Shown here piece by piece: positions 32,034 through 40,261 of a DNA stretch of 64,000 bases. The stretch comes from CAZBXD01 sp965216395 (GTDB lineage: Bacteria; Pseudomonadota; Alphaproteobacteria; Micavibrionales; SZUA-601). The stretch lies in NCBI GenBank assembly GCA_965216395.1, contig OZ244156.1:186001-250000 (forward strand). Direction: 5' to 3'. Every line of letters begins with the position of its first letter. The first letter of the stretch is position 1. Below the pieces are notes generated by a model. The model saw only the letters and a list, made by a program, of their open reading frames with translations. It was not told where the DNA came from and ran no database searches. The translations under genes were made by a program, and so were the position numbers.

Positions 32034-32873
32034 TTATTGATAATCTTGGCGCGGTGGGTAGATATCAAGTTTGTATTCATCGCGATATTTTTCAACCAAT
32101 TTTTTGATGGTTCCATCATTGATTAATTGTAACAGTGCCACATCCAACATATCGCGCAATTGATATTCGCCGCGTTTAACCGCTATATGTTCACCAAAAA
32201 CGCGCACAGGCCCCAATTCTTCTAAGAGTTTGATTTGTCCAGGATTGGTTTTACTGAATTCATTCACACCCCCCTTATCAATAAAAAGAAGATCGGCTTT
32301 TTTAGTGACAACTTGCATCAGATATTCTGCCGCCGAGGCTGAGGCGGGGAGGTTTACATGATGGGAATTGGGGAGGAGTTCTTTGGCCAGATCGGCGCTG
32401 AAATCGCCTTCCATACCCACTACGGTAACATCGGGTGTATTGGCGTTTGCTAAATTTGTATTGAAACGGTTATCATCTGTGCGCGCCACGCCGTAGATAT
32501 TGGCATAAAATTGAGGTCTGACACTGAAAGTCATGGCGTTATATCGTGCCGGCGAAGGCCAAATAGTAATACCCATTACATCAAATTTATCCGCCTCTAA
32601 TGCGGCACCAACCTCACCGACGCCTGTTTCCATGACCCAATTGGTTTTAAGACCAAGGGTTCGGCCAATCGCCTCCATAATATCATAACTGATACCACTC
32701 ATTACATCAGTATTTGGATCTTTCATAAAATAAGGATCCCAAACAAAATAACCAAGATTAAGCGTTTTGGTTGCCATGACACGCTCAAATACATCTTCAT
32801 TTCCTGCATAACTGAATGATGGCGTTATAAGGGTTGTAAGTAAAATTGTGAGTGTAAGAATTTTTTTAAGCAT
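32034..32873 (-). CDS. Periplasmic solute-binding protein, family 3 type
   Basis: 279 residues from the ATG with CGGAA upstream; signal peptide about 1-23 (LTLTILLTTLITPSFSYAG). The mature part has the SBP_bac_3 pattern: ATKTLNLGYFVWDPYF, SGISYDIMEAIGRTLGL, DKFDVMGITIWPSPARY, LLFIDKGGVNEF, LQLINDGTIKKLVEKYRDEY. No ABC permease or ATPase is near; instead a sodium symporter follows in the same direction. It may present solute to another transporter, act as a sensor, or belong to an ABC system encoded elsewhere. Confidence 0.82.
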   Translation of the reverse strand: MLKKILTLTILLTTLITPSFSYAGNEDVFERVMATKTLNLGYFVWDPYFMKDPNTDVMSGISYDIMEAIGRTLGLKTNWVMETGVGEVGAALEADKFDVMGITIWPSPARYNAMTFSVRPQFYANIYGVARTDDNRFNTNLANANTPDVTVVGMEGDFSADLAKELLPNSHHVNLPASASAAEYLMQVVTKKADLLFIDKGGVNEFSKTNPGQIKLLEELGPVRVFGEHIAVKRGEYQLRDMLDVALLQLINDGTIKKLVEKYRDEYKLDIYPPRQDYQ

Positions 32874-32891
32874 GACAGTTCCGTTCATACA

Positions 32892-32907
32892 TTATTATTG
32901 ATAATAA
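32892..32907. promoter_or_regulatory. Palindrome between binding protein and divergent regulator
   Basis: TTATTATTGATAATAA, a perfect 6-4-6 inverted repeat like the one at 16534-16549 in layout and central TTGA/TGAT, lies 18 bp upstream of the binding-protein start. Candidate operator for the regulator at 32982. Confidence 0.4.
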
Positions 32908-32981
32908 AGTTGTAGTTGAAGGCGAATATCATTTCATCTAAATTGGCCAAAATGATTACTTTTTAAACGATTGGTTGAAAA

Positions 32982-33830
32982 ATGCCCTTACCAAATCATC
33001 ATAGCATTAAAACAAAAATAGTTTTACTTTTTGAAAAATATCCACAATTAAAGGCTAAAACTCTTCATCAGCTCCTTATTCAATCGAAAATGGATTGTTC
33101 TTTGCAGGCTGTGTATAAAGAGCTTAAACATTTATTAAATGAGGGTATTATTCGTAAGAATGCTCAATTTTATAGCTTAGACACGACATGGGTTGTTCAA
33201 CTGCATGAGTTTGCTGAAAATTTAATGAATAACTATCTGGCTAAGCAGTCAATTATGCCATTACCAGACCAGGGTCATTCTTATCAATGGCGTTTTAATA
33301 ACCTCCTTGATCTTAATGATTTTTGGGGGCATACACTGATCTATCTTCTTCGGCATTTTCCAGACGAAAAAATATTTATTTGGTACCCCAATGTTTGGTT
33401 TTATTTATTGGATCAGAAAAAAGAGGAGCGTTTTTGGCAGACACTGAAGGCGCCAGAAAATAAAATTTATACGATGATTGGTCATGATTTTTTTCTCAAC
33501 AGATGGGCGAAGAAAATGTTTGAGAAAAATAATATCACAGTTTCGCTGGCTAAGGGGCCATTTCATAATAAACAAACCCATTATTATAATGTTGTGGGTG
33601 ATTATGTAGTGACCGTGGTATTGCATAAAGTTTTAGCACAAGAAATTCACGCACTCTTTTCTTCTACGCGAAATTTGTCAGAAATCAATTTAACTGATTT
33701 AATCACAACATTCGTTAAAATGAAAAAAGCAACGGTGAATATCGAGAATAATCCTATTAAGGCGCAACGTATGAAAACAAAATTTAGGCGGTATTTTGGT
33801 ATTGATGGATGCGTTCACGTATTAGAGTGA
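32982..33830 (+). CDS. Winged-helix regulator-like protein of unknown family
   Basis: 282 residues. Residues 10-70 look like a winged helix (LKAKTLHQLLIQSKMDCSLQAVYKELKHLLNEG, then IIRKNAQFYSLD). The rest is a 200-residue domain rich in aromatic residues (FWGHTLIYLLRHFPDEKIFIWYPNVWFYLL; THYYNVVGDYVVTVVLHKVL). The layout parallels the TrmB-like proteins at 16579 and 22469 (short winged helix plus long effector domain, divergent from a transporter) but identity is not evident by eye. Probably controls the binding protein-symporter-SDR module. Confidence 0.6.
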   Translation: MPLPNHHSIKTKIVLLFEKYPQLKAKTLHQLLIQSKMDCSLQAVYKELKHLLNEGIIRKNAQFYSLDTTWVVQLHEFAENLMNNYLAKQSIMPLPDQGHSYQWRFNNLLDLNDFWGHTLIYLLRHFPDEKIFIWYPNVWFYLLDQKKEERFWQTLKAPENKIYTMIGHDFFLNRWAKKMFEKNNITVSLAKGPFHNKQTHYYNVVGDYVVTVVLHKVLAQEIHALFSSTRNLSEINLTDLITTFVKMKKATVNIENNPIKAQRMKTKFRRYFGIDGCVHVLE

Positions 33831-33849
33831 ATAATATTTAAAAAAGCAC

Positions 33850-33878
33850 TTGCATTTGAAGTGATTCATCGTTAAAAC
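33850..33878 (+). promoter_or_regulatory. Putative promoter of rplJL
   Basis: TTGCAT (33850-33855) and TAAAAC (33873-33878), spacer 17 nt. It would give a leader of about 245 nt including the L10 leader element. Confidence 0.5.
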
Positions 33879-33921
33879 GGCCATTTGTGAATGGTAGGTG
33901 ATTCTTACTTGCTATGAACAC

Positions 33922-33990
33922 TTGTCCAAGACTGCGGGTGCTTTTAAAGCTTAAATACTTTTATAATGGGTGTTGCCAGCATAGACAGAA
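33922..33990 (+). ncRNA. Ribosomal L10 leader RNA element
   Basis: TGTCCAAGACTGCGGGTG (33923-33940) and CAGCATAGACAG (33978-33989) resemble the paired AAGACTG/TAGACAG kink-turn blocks of the bacterial L10 leader, where L10(L12)4 binds to repress rplJ translation. Recognised by motif and position only. A further hairpin AGGTGA/TCACCT stands at 34045-34061. Confidence 0.55.
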
Positions 33991-34128
33991 AATAAGCTAA
34001 TGAGGTTGTTTTATTAGTTTAATCTTCTGGGATAAGAAAAAAGCCGAGGTGAATTGATCACCTTAAATTTTATAAACGGGGCAAAGTTTTTTTAAGTTTT
34101 GTTCCAGAAGTAAAAAGGAGACTTGCTC

Positions 34129-34638
34129 TTGAATCGTGCAGAGAAAAAAGCAGAAATCGAATTTCTGAATCAAACGTTTCAAGACAATGATCTTGTCGTT
34201 ATCACGCATTATCGTGGCTTAACCGTTGATCAGATGACTGATTTACGTGTGAAGGCACGCGAAAGCGGAGCGCAAATTAAAGTGACTAAGAATACGCTTG
34301 CGAAATTGGCGGTTAAAGGAACGGATTATGAGAATTTAACTGATCTTTTCTCGGGTCCAACAGCTGTTGCTGTTTCCAAAGACCCTATCGCAGCGGCAAA
34401 AGTGACGGTCAATTTTGCAAAGGATAACGATGATTTGGTTGTTATTGGCGGTAGTTACAATAATCAGTTTCTTGATGAAGCGGCAGTTAAAGCGTTGGCA
34501 TCTATGCCATCACTTGAAGAGTTGCGTGGCAAGATCGTGGGGATGTTGGCAGCGCCAGCGACACGTATTGCGACATTGGCTCAAGCGCCGGCAAGTCAAG
34601 TTGCACGGGTTATTGGTGCTTATGCGAATAAGGGCTGA
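34129..34638 (+). CDS. rplJ: 50S ribosomal protein L10, TTG start
   Basis: 169 residues beginning MNRAEKKAEIEFL. The TTG at 34129 has AGGAG 8 nt upstream; a TTG 6 nt earlier is only 2 nt from it, and no ATG is available. Blocks VVITHYRGLTVDQMTDLR and KVTKNTLAKLAVKG are typical. Forms the stalk base that carries L7/L12. Weak start and leader element fit feedback control. Confidence 0.97.
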   Translation: MNRAEKKAEIEFLNQTFQDNDLVVITHYRGLTVDQMTDLRVKARESGAQIKVTKNTLAKLAVKGTDYENLTDLFSGPTAVAVSKDPIAAAKVTVNFAKDNDDLVVIGGSYNNQFLDEAAVKALASMPSLEELRGKIVGMLAAPATRIATLAQAPASQVARVIGAYANKG

Positions 34639-34704
34639 TTGTCTTGTTAATTATTAACTATATTAAAACAAATAAATACATATAAATCTCAAGGAGAACT
34701 AAAA

Positions 34705-35082
34705 ATGGCTGATCTAGCTAAAATTGTAAAAGAGCTTTCTGACTTAACAGTAATGGAAGCTGCTGAATTATCTAAATTGCTTGAAGAAGAGTGGGGCGTT
34801 TCTGCTGCTGCACCTGTTGCGGTTGCGGCGGCTGGTGGCGCTACTGCTGGTGGTGATGCGGCTGAAGCAAAGACTGACTTTGATGTTGTATTAACGGCTG
34901 CTGGTGGTAATAAAATTGCCGTCATTAAAGAAGTTCGTGCGATCACTGGTTTGGGTCTAAAAGAAGCAAAAGATCTTGTTGAAGGTGCGCCAAAGCCAGT
35001 TAAAGAAGGCGTTCCAACTGCGGAAGCTGAAGAATTGAAGAAGAAATTAGAAGAAGCTGGTGCGACAGTTGAACTTAAGTAA
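34705..35082 (+). CDS. rplL: 50S ribosomal protein L7/L12
   Basis: 125 residues: N-terminal dimerisation helix (LAKIVKELSDLTVMEAAEL), Ala/Gly-rich hinge about 35-55, and C-terminal factor-binding domain (NKIAVIKEVRAITGLGLKEA). AAGGAG precedes the start. Confidence 0.98.
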   Translation: MADLAKIVKELSDLTVMEAAELSKLLEEEWGVSAAAPVAVAAAGGATAGGDAAEAKTDFDVVLTAAGGNKIAVIKEVRAITGLGLKEAKDLVEGAPKPVKEGVPTAEAEELKKKLEEAGATVELK

Positions 35083-35122
35083 GGTGTTGCGCATATTTTC
35101 TTATATGCATTAAATTTGAAAC

Positions 35123-35160
35123 GGTGGCTTGCGAAAGCAAGCGACCGCTTCGGTGTTTTT
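35123..35160 (+). promoter_or_regulatory. Attenuator-like structures between rplL and rpoB
   Basis: A long hairpin CGGT-G-GCTTGC-GAAA-GCAAGC-G-ACCG (35123-35147) and a second stem ACCG/CGGT (35144-35154) followed by GTTTTT. They share the ACCG segment, so only one can form at a time. The position corresponds to the partial terminator known between rplL and rpoB in Escherichia coli. Confidence 0.5.
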
Positions 35161-35230
35161 ACTATTATATAAAAATGGCCTTATAATTTTAATTATTAGG
35201 TTATCATACAAAAAAACGGGGATAAAAATC

Positions 35231-38200
35231 ATGGCTGTTCAGGGTTCTGTTTTACAATCATTCACAGAGCGTAAGCGAGTTCGCAAAAGTTTTGGTCGTA
35301 TTGGTGAAGTGGCAAAGATGCCGAACTTAATTGCGATTCAAAGATTATCTTATGAGAAATTTCTCAAGAAAGATTCAACGGCTGAAGAGCGTGCCTCAAC
35401 TGGGTTAAATAATGTTTTTAAATCTGTTTTCCCTGTAACAGATTTTTCTGAACGCTCAGAGCTTGAATTTATTTCCTATGAATTAGAAGAGCCTAAATAT
35501 GACGTTGAAGAGTGTCAGCAGCGTGGTATGACATATGCCGCGCCACTAAAAGCAACATTCCGTCTTACGGTTTTTGATATTGATGAAACAACGGGTATGC
35601 GTTCCATTCGTGATATTAAAGAGCAAGATGTCTACATGGTGGATATGCCTTTAATGACAGAAAATGGTACCTTTGTTATCAACGGTACGGAACGTGTGAT
35701 TGTGTCACAAATGCATCGCTCCCCTGGTGTATTCTTTGATCATGACAAAGGTAAAACGCATTCCAGTGGTAAATATCTTTTTGCGGCGCGTATTATTCCA
35801 TACCGTGGTTCATGGCTTGATTTTGAATTTGATCCAAAAGATCATTTATATGTACGCATTGACCGTCGTCGTAAGTTGCCTGTGTCGACATTCCTTTATG
35901 CGCTTAATGATCAAAAAACAGAAGACTATATCTCTGGTCTAAAAGAAGGACAAGAAATTGATCAGAGCAAAATTCAGGGCATGCCTGCAAAAGAAATTCT
36001 TGAAACATTTTATGACAGTGTTGCTTATCAGCGTGTTAAAGAAGGTTGGAAAACTGAGTTTCAGCCAGAGAAAATGCGCGGTGTTAAACTGGTTTCTGAT
36101 TTAGTGGATGCAAAGACGGGTAAGGTTGTTGCTGAATTTGGTACAAAGATTACGCCGCGTAAAGCCAAGAAATTAAAAGAAGATGGTTTAAAAGATTATT
36201 TGGTTAAAAACGAAGATTTGATCGGCAAATATGTTGCTTCTGATATTGTGAATGAGCAATCAGGCGAAGTTCTTCTTGAAGCGGGTGATGAATTGACAGC
36301 TGAAACGATTGAACAGATCAATTCTATGAAGCTTAAAAATATTGATGTTTTGGATATCGATCACGTGAATGTCGGGCCCTATATCCGCAATACGATGCTG
36401 ATTGATAAAAATAAAACTCGTGAAGAAGCGTTGATTGATATTTATCGTATTATGCGCCCTGGTGAGCCGCCAACCGTGGAAGCGGCTTCGACATTATTCA
36501 ATAGTTTGTTCTTCGATGAAGATCGCTATGATCTTTCAGCTGTTGGTCGTGTGAAAATGAATGCGCGTCTTGATTTTGAATTTGATGATGAAACACGTAT
36601 TTTGCGTAAAAGAGATATTATCGCTATTTTGAAAGTGCTTCTTGGTCTTAAAGATGGCCGTGGCGAGGTGGATGATATTGATCACTTAGGCAATCGTCGC
36701 GTACGTTCTGTCGGTGAATTAATTGAGAACCAATTCCGTATTGGTTTGCTTCGTATGGAGCGTTCTATTCGTGAGCGTATGGGGTCTGTGGATATTGAAA
36801 CTGTGATGCCACATGATTTAATTAATGCTAAACCCGCGGGTGCAGCTGTTAAGGAATTCTTTGGTTCTTCCCAATTGTCACAATTTATGGATCAGGTGAA
36901 CCCTCTTTCTGAAATTACGCATAAGCGTCGTCTTTCTGCGCTTGGGCCTGGTGGTTTGAGTCGTGAACGTGCCGGTTTTGAGGTGCGTGATGTTCATACA
37001 ACACATTATGGTCGTATTTGTCCGATTGAAACGCCTGAAGGGCCAAATATTGGTTTGATTAATTCTTTGGCGACTTTTTCTCGTATCAATAAATATGGTT
37101 TTATTGAAACACCTTATCGCAAAGTTAAAGATGGTAAAGTAACGGATGAAGTTGTCTATCTTTCAGCGATGGAAGAGTGGAAATACATTATCGCTCAGGC
37201 TAATGCTGAGGTTGATGCCAAGGGTAAATTGCTTGAAGATTTAATTGCATGTCGTGCCGGCGGTGACTACCGCGTATCAACGGCTGATCAAGTTGATTTT
37301 ATTGACGTGTCACCGAAACAGATTATTTCTGTTGCGGCCTCTCTTATTCCATTTTTGGAAAATGATGACGCGAACCGTGCCTTAATGGGATCGAACATGA
37401 TGCGTCAAGCTGTACCATTGGTACAGGCGGATGCACCGCTTGTTGGTACCGGTATGGAGGCGGCTGTGGCTTCTGACTCAGGTGCGGCGATTAAAGCGCG
37501 TCGTGATGGTGTTGTTGACCAAGTGGATGCGGAACGTATCGTTGTTCGTGCCACGGATGTGAAAGATATTCGTGAACAAACAGTTGATATTTACAAACTT
37601 CGTAAATTCCAACGTTCTAACCAAAATACATGTATTAACCAACGTCCACTCGTAAAAATTGGTGATAAAATTAAGGTCGGCGATATTATCGCTGACGGCC
37701 CATCAACAGATTTAGGTGAATTGGCGTTAGGTCGTAATGTTCTCTGTGCCTTTATGCCTTGGAATGGGTATAACTTTGAGGATTCGATTTTGATTTCTGA
37801 GCGCGTTGTGCGTGATGATATCTTTACATCTATTCATATTGAAGAATTTGATGTCATGGCGCGTGATACCAAATTGGGTCAAGAAGAAATTACACGTGAT
37901 ATTCCTAATGTGGGTGAGGAAGCATTGAAACACCTTGATGAAGCAGGTATTGCTTATATCGGTGCAGAAGTGTCACCAGGGGATGTACTTGTTGGTAAAG
38001 TAACACCAAAAGGTGAAAGTCCGATTACACCCGAAGAAAAGCTTCTTCGTGCGATTTTTGGTGAAAAAGCCTCAGATGTGAAAGACAGTTCTCTTCGTTT
38101 GCCACCTGGTGTTGCCGGAACAATTGTTGATGTTCGCGTTTTCTCTCGTCGTGGTATTGAAAAAGATGAGCGGACCTTAGCGATTGAGCAAGAAGAAATT

Positions 38201-39436
38201 GAACGCCTTGCACAAGACCGCGATGATGAGCGTCGTATTCTTGAGCGTGGTTTTTATGGCCGTTTGAAAGATATCTTGGTGGGTAAAGAAGTTGCTTCTG
38301 GGCCTAAAGGTGTTAAAAAAGGTTCTAAAATTACTGAAGCGACATTGCAAGAATTTAACCGTTCAGAATGGCGTCAATTTGTTATCAAAGATGCCAATTT
38401 GATGGAAGATATCGAAGCTATGGGCAGAACATTCGAAGAAGCCATTGGCGCTTTGAAAAAACGTTTTGAATCGAAGGTTGAAAAACTGCAGCGTGGTGCG
38501 GAACTAATGCCTGGCGTTATGAAGATGGTTAAAGTCTATGTCGCTGTGAAGCGTAAGATGCAACCTGGTGATAAAATGGCAGGTCGTCATGGTAACAAAG
38601 GTGTCGTGTCTCGTGTTATGCCACAAGAAGATATGCCTTATCTAGAAGATGGAACCCCTGTCGATATCGTTTTGAACCCGCTTGGTGTTCCTTCACGTAT
38701 GAATGTTGGTCAGATTTTAGAAACCCATTTGGGGTGGGCATCAAAACGTTTGGGTGAGCAAATCAGCTCTATTCTTGATAATGTTCAGCATACGATGAAA
38801 TCTGGTGAGAAAACGGATGCGGATGTGAAAGAACTTAAAGATAAGTTGAAAGATGTTTACACAGAAAGCGATTATAAGAACCAAGTGGCTACGCTTAGTG
38901 ATGATGAAATGATCGAAATGGCTGGTAATCTTCGCAAGGGGGTTCCTTTTGCAACGCCTGTGTTTGACGGCGCGCAAGAGGCAGACATTAATGACACTTT
39001 GGCCAAAGCAGGTTTGGATACATCGGGTCAAATGACATTGATTGATGGTCGTACAGGTGAAAAATTTGATCGTAAAGTGACTGTTGGTTATATCTATATG
39101 TTGAAACTCAATCACTTGGTTGATGACAAGATCCATGCGCGTTCTATTGGGCCGTATTCATTGGTTACGCAACAGCCATTAGGTGGTAAAGCGCAATTTG
39201 GTGGTCAACGTTTCGGTGAGATGGAAGTCTGGGCATTACAAGCATATGGTGCGGCATATACATTACAAGAAATGTTGACGATTAAGTCCGATGATGTGGC
39301 TGGACGTACGAAGGCTTATGAATCAGTTGTGCGTGGTGAAGATACGTTTGAAATCGGTATTCCAGAATCCTTTAATGTTCTTGTGAAAGAGATTAAGGCC
39401 TTGGGTCTGAATATCGAACTAAAGAACGCAGCATAA
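35231..39436 (+). CDS. rpoB: RNA polymerase beta subunit
   Basis: 1401 residues from the ATG 8 nt after GGGGA; an upstream in-frame extension has no support. Rifampicin region FGSSQLSQFMDQVNPLSEI and KRRLSALGPGGLSRERAGFE is wild-type in appearance; DKMAGRHGNKGVVS and the C-terminal GGKAQFGGQRFGEMEVWAL are intact. Unusually, rpoC does not follow: two genes intervene. Confidence 0.98.
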   Translation: MAVQGSVLQSFTERKRVRKSFGRIGEVAKMPNLIAIQRLSYEKFLKKDSTAEERASTGLNNVFKSVFPVTDFSERSELEFISYELEEPKYDVEECQQRGMTYAAPLKATFRLTVFDIDETTGMRSIRDIKEQDVYMVDMPLMTENGTFVINGTERVIVSQMHRSPGVFFDHDKGKTHSSGKYLFAARIIPYRGSWLDFEFDPKDHLYVRIDRRRKLPVSTFLYALNDQKTEDYISGLKEGQEIDQSKIQGMPAKEILETFYDSVAYQRVKEGWKTEFQPEKMRGVKLVSDLVDAKTGKVVAEFGTKITPRKAKKLKEDGLKDYLVKNEDLIGKYVASDIVNEQSGEVLLEAGDELTAETIEQINSMKLKNIDVLDIDHVNVGPYIRNTMLIDKNKTREEALIDIYRIMRPGEPPTVEAASTLFNSLFFDEDRYDLSAVGRVKMNARLDFEFDDETRILRKRDIIAILKVLLGLKDGRGEVDDIDHLGNRRVRSVGELIENQFRIGLLRMERSIRERMGSVDIETVMPHDLINAKPAGAAVKEFFGSSQLSQFMDQVNPLSEITHKRRLSALGPGGLSRERAGFEVRDVHTTHYGRICPIETPEGPNIGLINSLATFSRINKYGFIETPYRKVKDGKVTDEVVYLSAMEEWKYIIAQANAEVDAKGKLLEDLIACRAGGDYRVSTADQVDFIDVSPKQIISVAASLIPFLENDDANRALMGSNMMRQAVPLVQADAPLVGTGMEAAVASDSGAAIKARRDGVVDQVDAERIVVRATDVKDIREQTVDIYKLRKFQRSNQNTCINQRPLVKIGDKIKVGDIIADGPSTDLGELALGRNVLCAFMPWNGYNFEDSILISERVVRDDIFTSIHIEEFDVMARDTKLGQEEITRDIPNVGEEALKHLDEAGIAYIGAEVSPGDVLVGKVTPKGESPITPEEKLLRAIFGEKASDVKDSSLRLPPGVAGTIVDVRVFSRRGIEKDERTLAIEQEEIERLAQDRDDERRILERGFYGRLKDILVGKEVASGPKGVKKGSKITEATLQEFNRSEWRQFVIKDANLMEDIEAMGRTFEEAIGALKKRFESKVEKLQRGAELMPGVMKMVKVYVAVKRKMQPGDKMAGRHGNKGVVSRVMPQEDMPYLEDGTPVDIVLNPLGVPSRMNVGQILETHLGWASKRLGEQISSILDNVQHTMKSGEKTDADVKELKDKLKDVYTESDYKNQVATLSDDEMIEMAGNLRKGVPFATPVFDGAQEADINDTLAKAGLDTSGQMTLIDGRTGEKFDRKVTVGYIYMLKLNHLVDDKIHARSIGPYSLVTQQPLGGKAQFGGQRFGEMEVWALQAYGAAYTLQEMLTIKSDDVAGRTKAYESVVRGEDTFEIGIPESFNVLVKEIKALGLNIELKNAA

Positions 39437-39455
39437 GGTTTTAAGGGGAAGTTTC

Positions 39456-39872
39456 TTGAGCCATTTATTGACACAAGCCTATGAATTTGCAAGACAAGCG
39501 CGTGAAAACGCTTACGCGCCTGTCTCAAATTTTGTCGTGGGTGCTGCGTTGATTGCGGGTGAAGAGATTTTTTCAGGATGCAATGTCGAAGAGGGGGCTT
39601 TTACATCCTCTATTCATGCGGAACAAAATGCTTTGGGGCAGATGATTACTAAAAAAGGAAAACAAACCGTTTCTCATATCGTTGTTGTCGGTGATGATAT
39701 TGCGGGTAATCCATGTTATCCATGTGGTCATTGTTTACAGCTTTTATCTGATTTTACAACCGATGAAACGCAAATTACCGTTTATAACGGTGATCATGAA
39801 ATACGGTTTGATGGAATGTATAAAGATCTTGTCCCTTACGGATTTCGGTTTAACCAAGGGGTGAATTCATAA
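39456..39872 (+). CDS. cdd: Cytidine deaminase, TTG start, inserted between rpoB and rpoC
   Basis: 138 residues, the small tetrameric form. Converts (deoxy)cytidine to (deoxy)uridine in pyrimidine salvage. Zinc/catalytic site: His54-Ala-Glu56 (IHAEQNAL) and Cys90/Cys93 (PCYPCGHC); FVVGAAL, CNVEEGAFTSS substrate blocks. TTG start with AGGGG 7 nt upstream, 19 nt after rpoB. It is on the coding strand of the rpoBC transcript and would be expressed with RNA polymerase. Confidence 0.93.
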   Translation: MSHLLTQAYEFARQARENAYAPVSNFVVGAALIAGEEIFSGCNVEEGAFTSSIHAEQNALGQMITKKGKQTVSHIVVVGDDIAGNPCYPCGHCLQLLSDFTTDETQITVYNGDHEIRFDGMYKDLVPYGFRFNQGVNS

Positions 39873-40240
39873 TGAGTAAAATTCTTCTTTGTACATCCTT
39901 GTTTATAAGCAATAAAAACGAGTTTATGTCTCAAATGAACGAGTTCGATGATACATTTATTAATAGATATTTTCGAACCATAGGCGCAAGTAAAAAGAAA
40001 ATGCTTGCAGGTGAAGATCACTGGGAAGGAGATAAATATGAAATTTTTTATCTCAATTCTACAGATACTAACTCGCTAAAAGAAAAGTTGGAAAAGTCTA
40101 ATTTCAAAGACGATATTAATGTTATTGCTGAGGTGGATGAAACATACGTCATGACGGGTGAGCCGTTTTACAATAAATGGCCTTATTTACCAGAAAATTT
40201 GAAAAAACGTGGAGATAGCTTTGTTCCTCGACAAAGTTAA
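39872..40240 (+). CDS. Unknown protein between rpoB and rpoC
   Basis: 122 residues; ATG overlaps the cdd stop (TAATG). An in-frame ATG 18 codons later is possible but without benefit. Not recognised. The sequence is polar, with a C-terminal tract of aromatic and proline residues (YVMTGEPFYNKWPYLPENL) and no signal peptide or membrane segment. Translation coupled to cdd hints at a shared role in nucleoside metabolism. rpoC starts 22 nt later. Confidence 0.65.
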   Translation: MSKILLCTSLFISNKNEFMSQMNEFDDTFINRYFRTIGASKKKMLAGEDHWEGDKYEIFYLNSTDTNSLKEKLEKSNFKDDINVIAEVDETYVMTGEPFYNKWPYLPENLKKRGDSFVPRQS

Positions 40241-40261
40241 TTAAAAAAAGGAAGATAAAAA

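Noticed and set aside
33962..33967. Perfect TATAAT taken as rplJ promoter
   Set aside because: It lies between the two conserved blocks of the L10 leader and has no -35 box; TTGCAT/TAAAAC upstream fits better.
35129..35230. N-terminal extension of RpoB by 34 residues
   Set aside because: The extension covers the hairpin region between rplL and rpoB, and the ATG at 35231 begins the conserved RpoB N-terminus.
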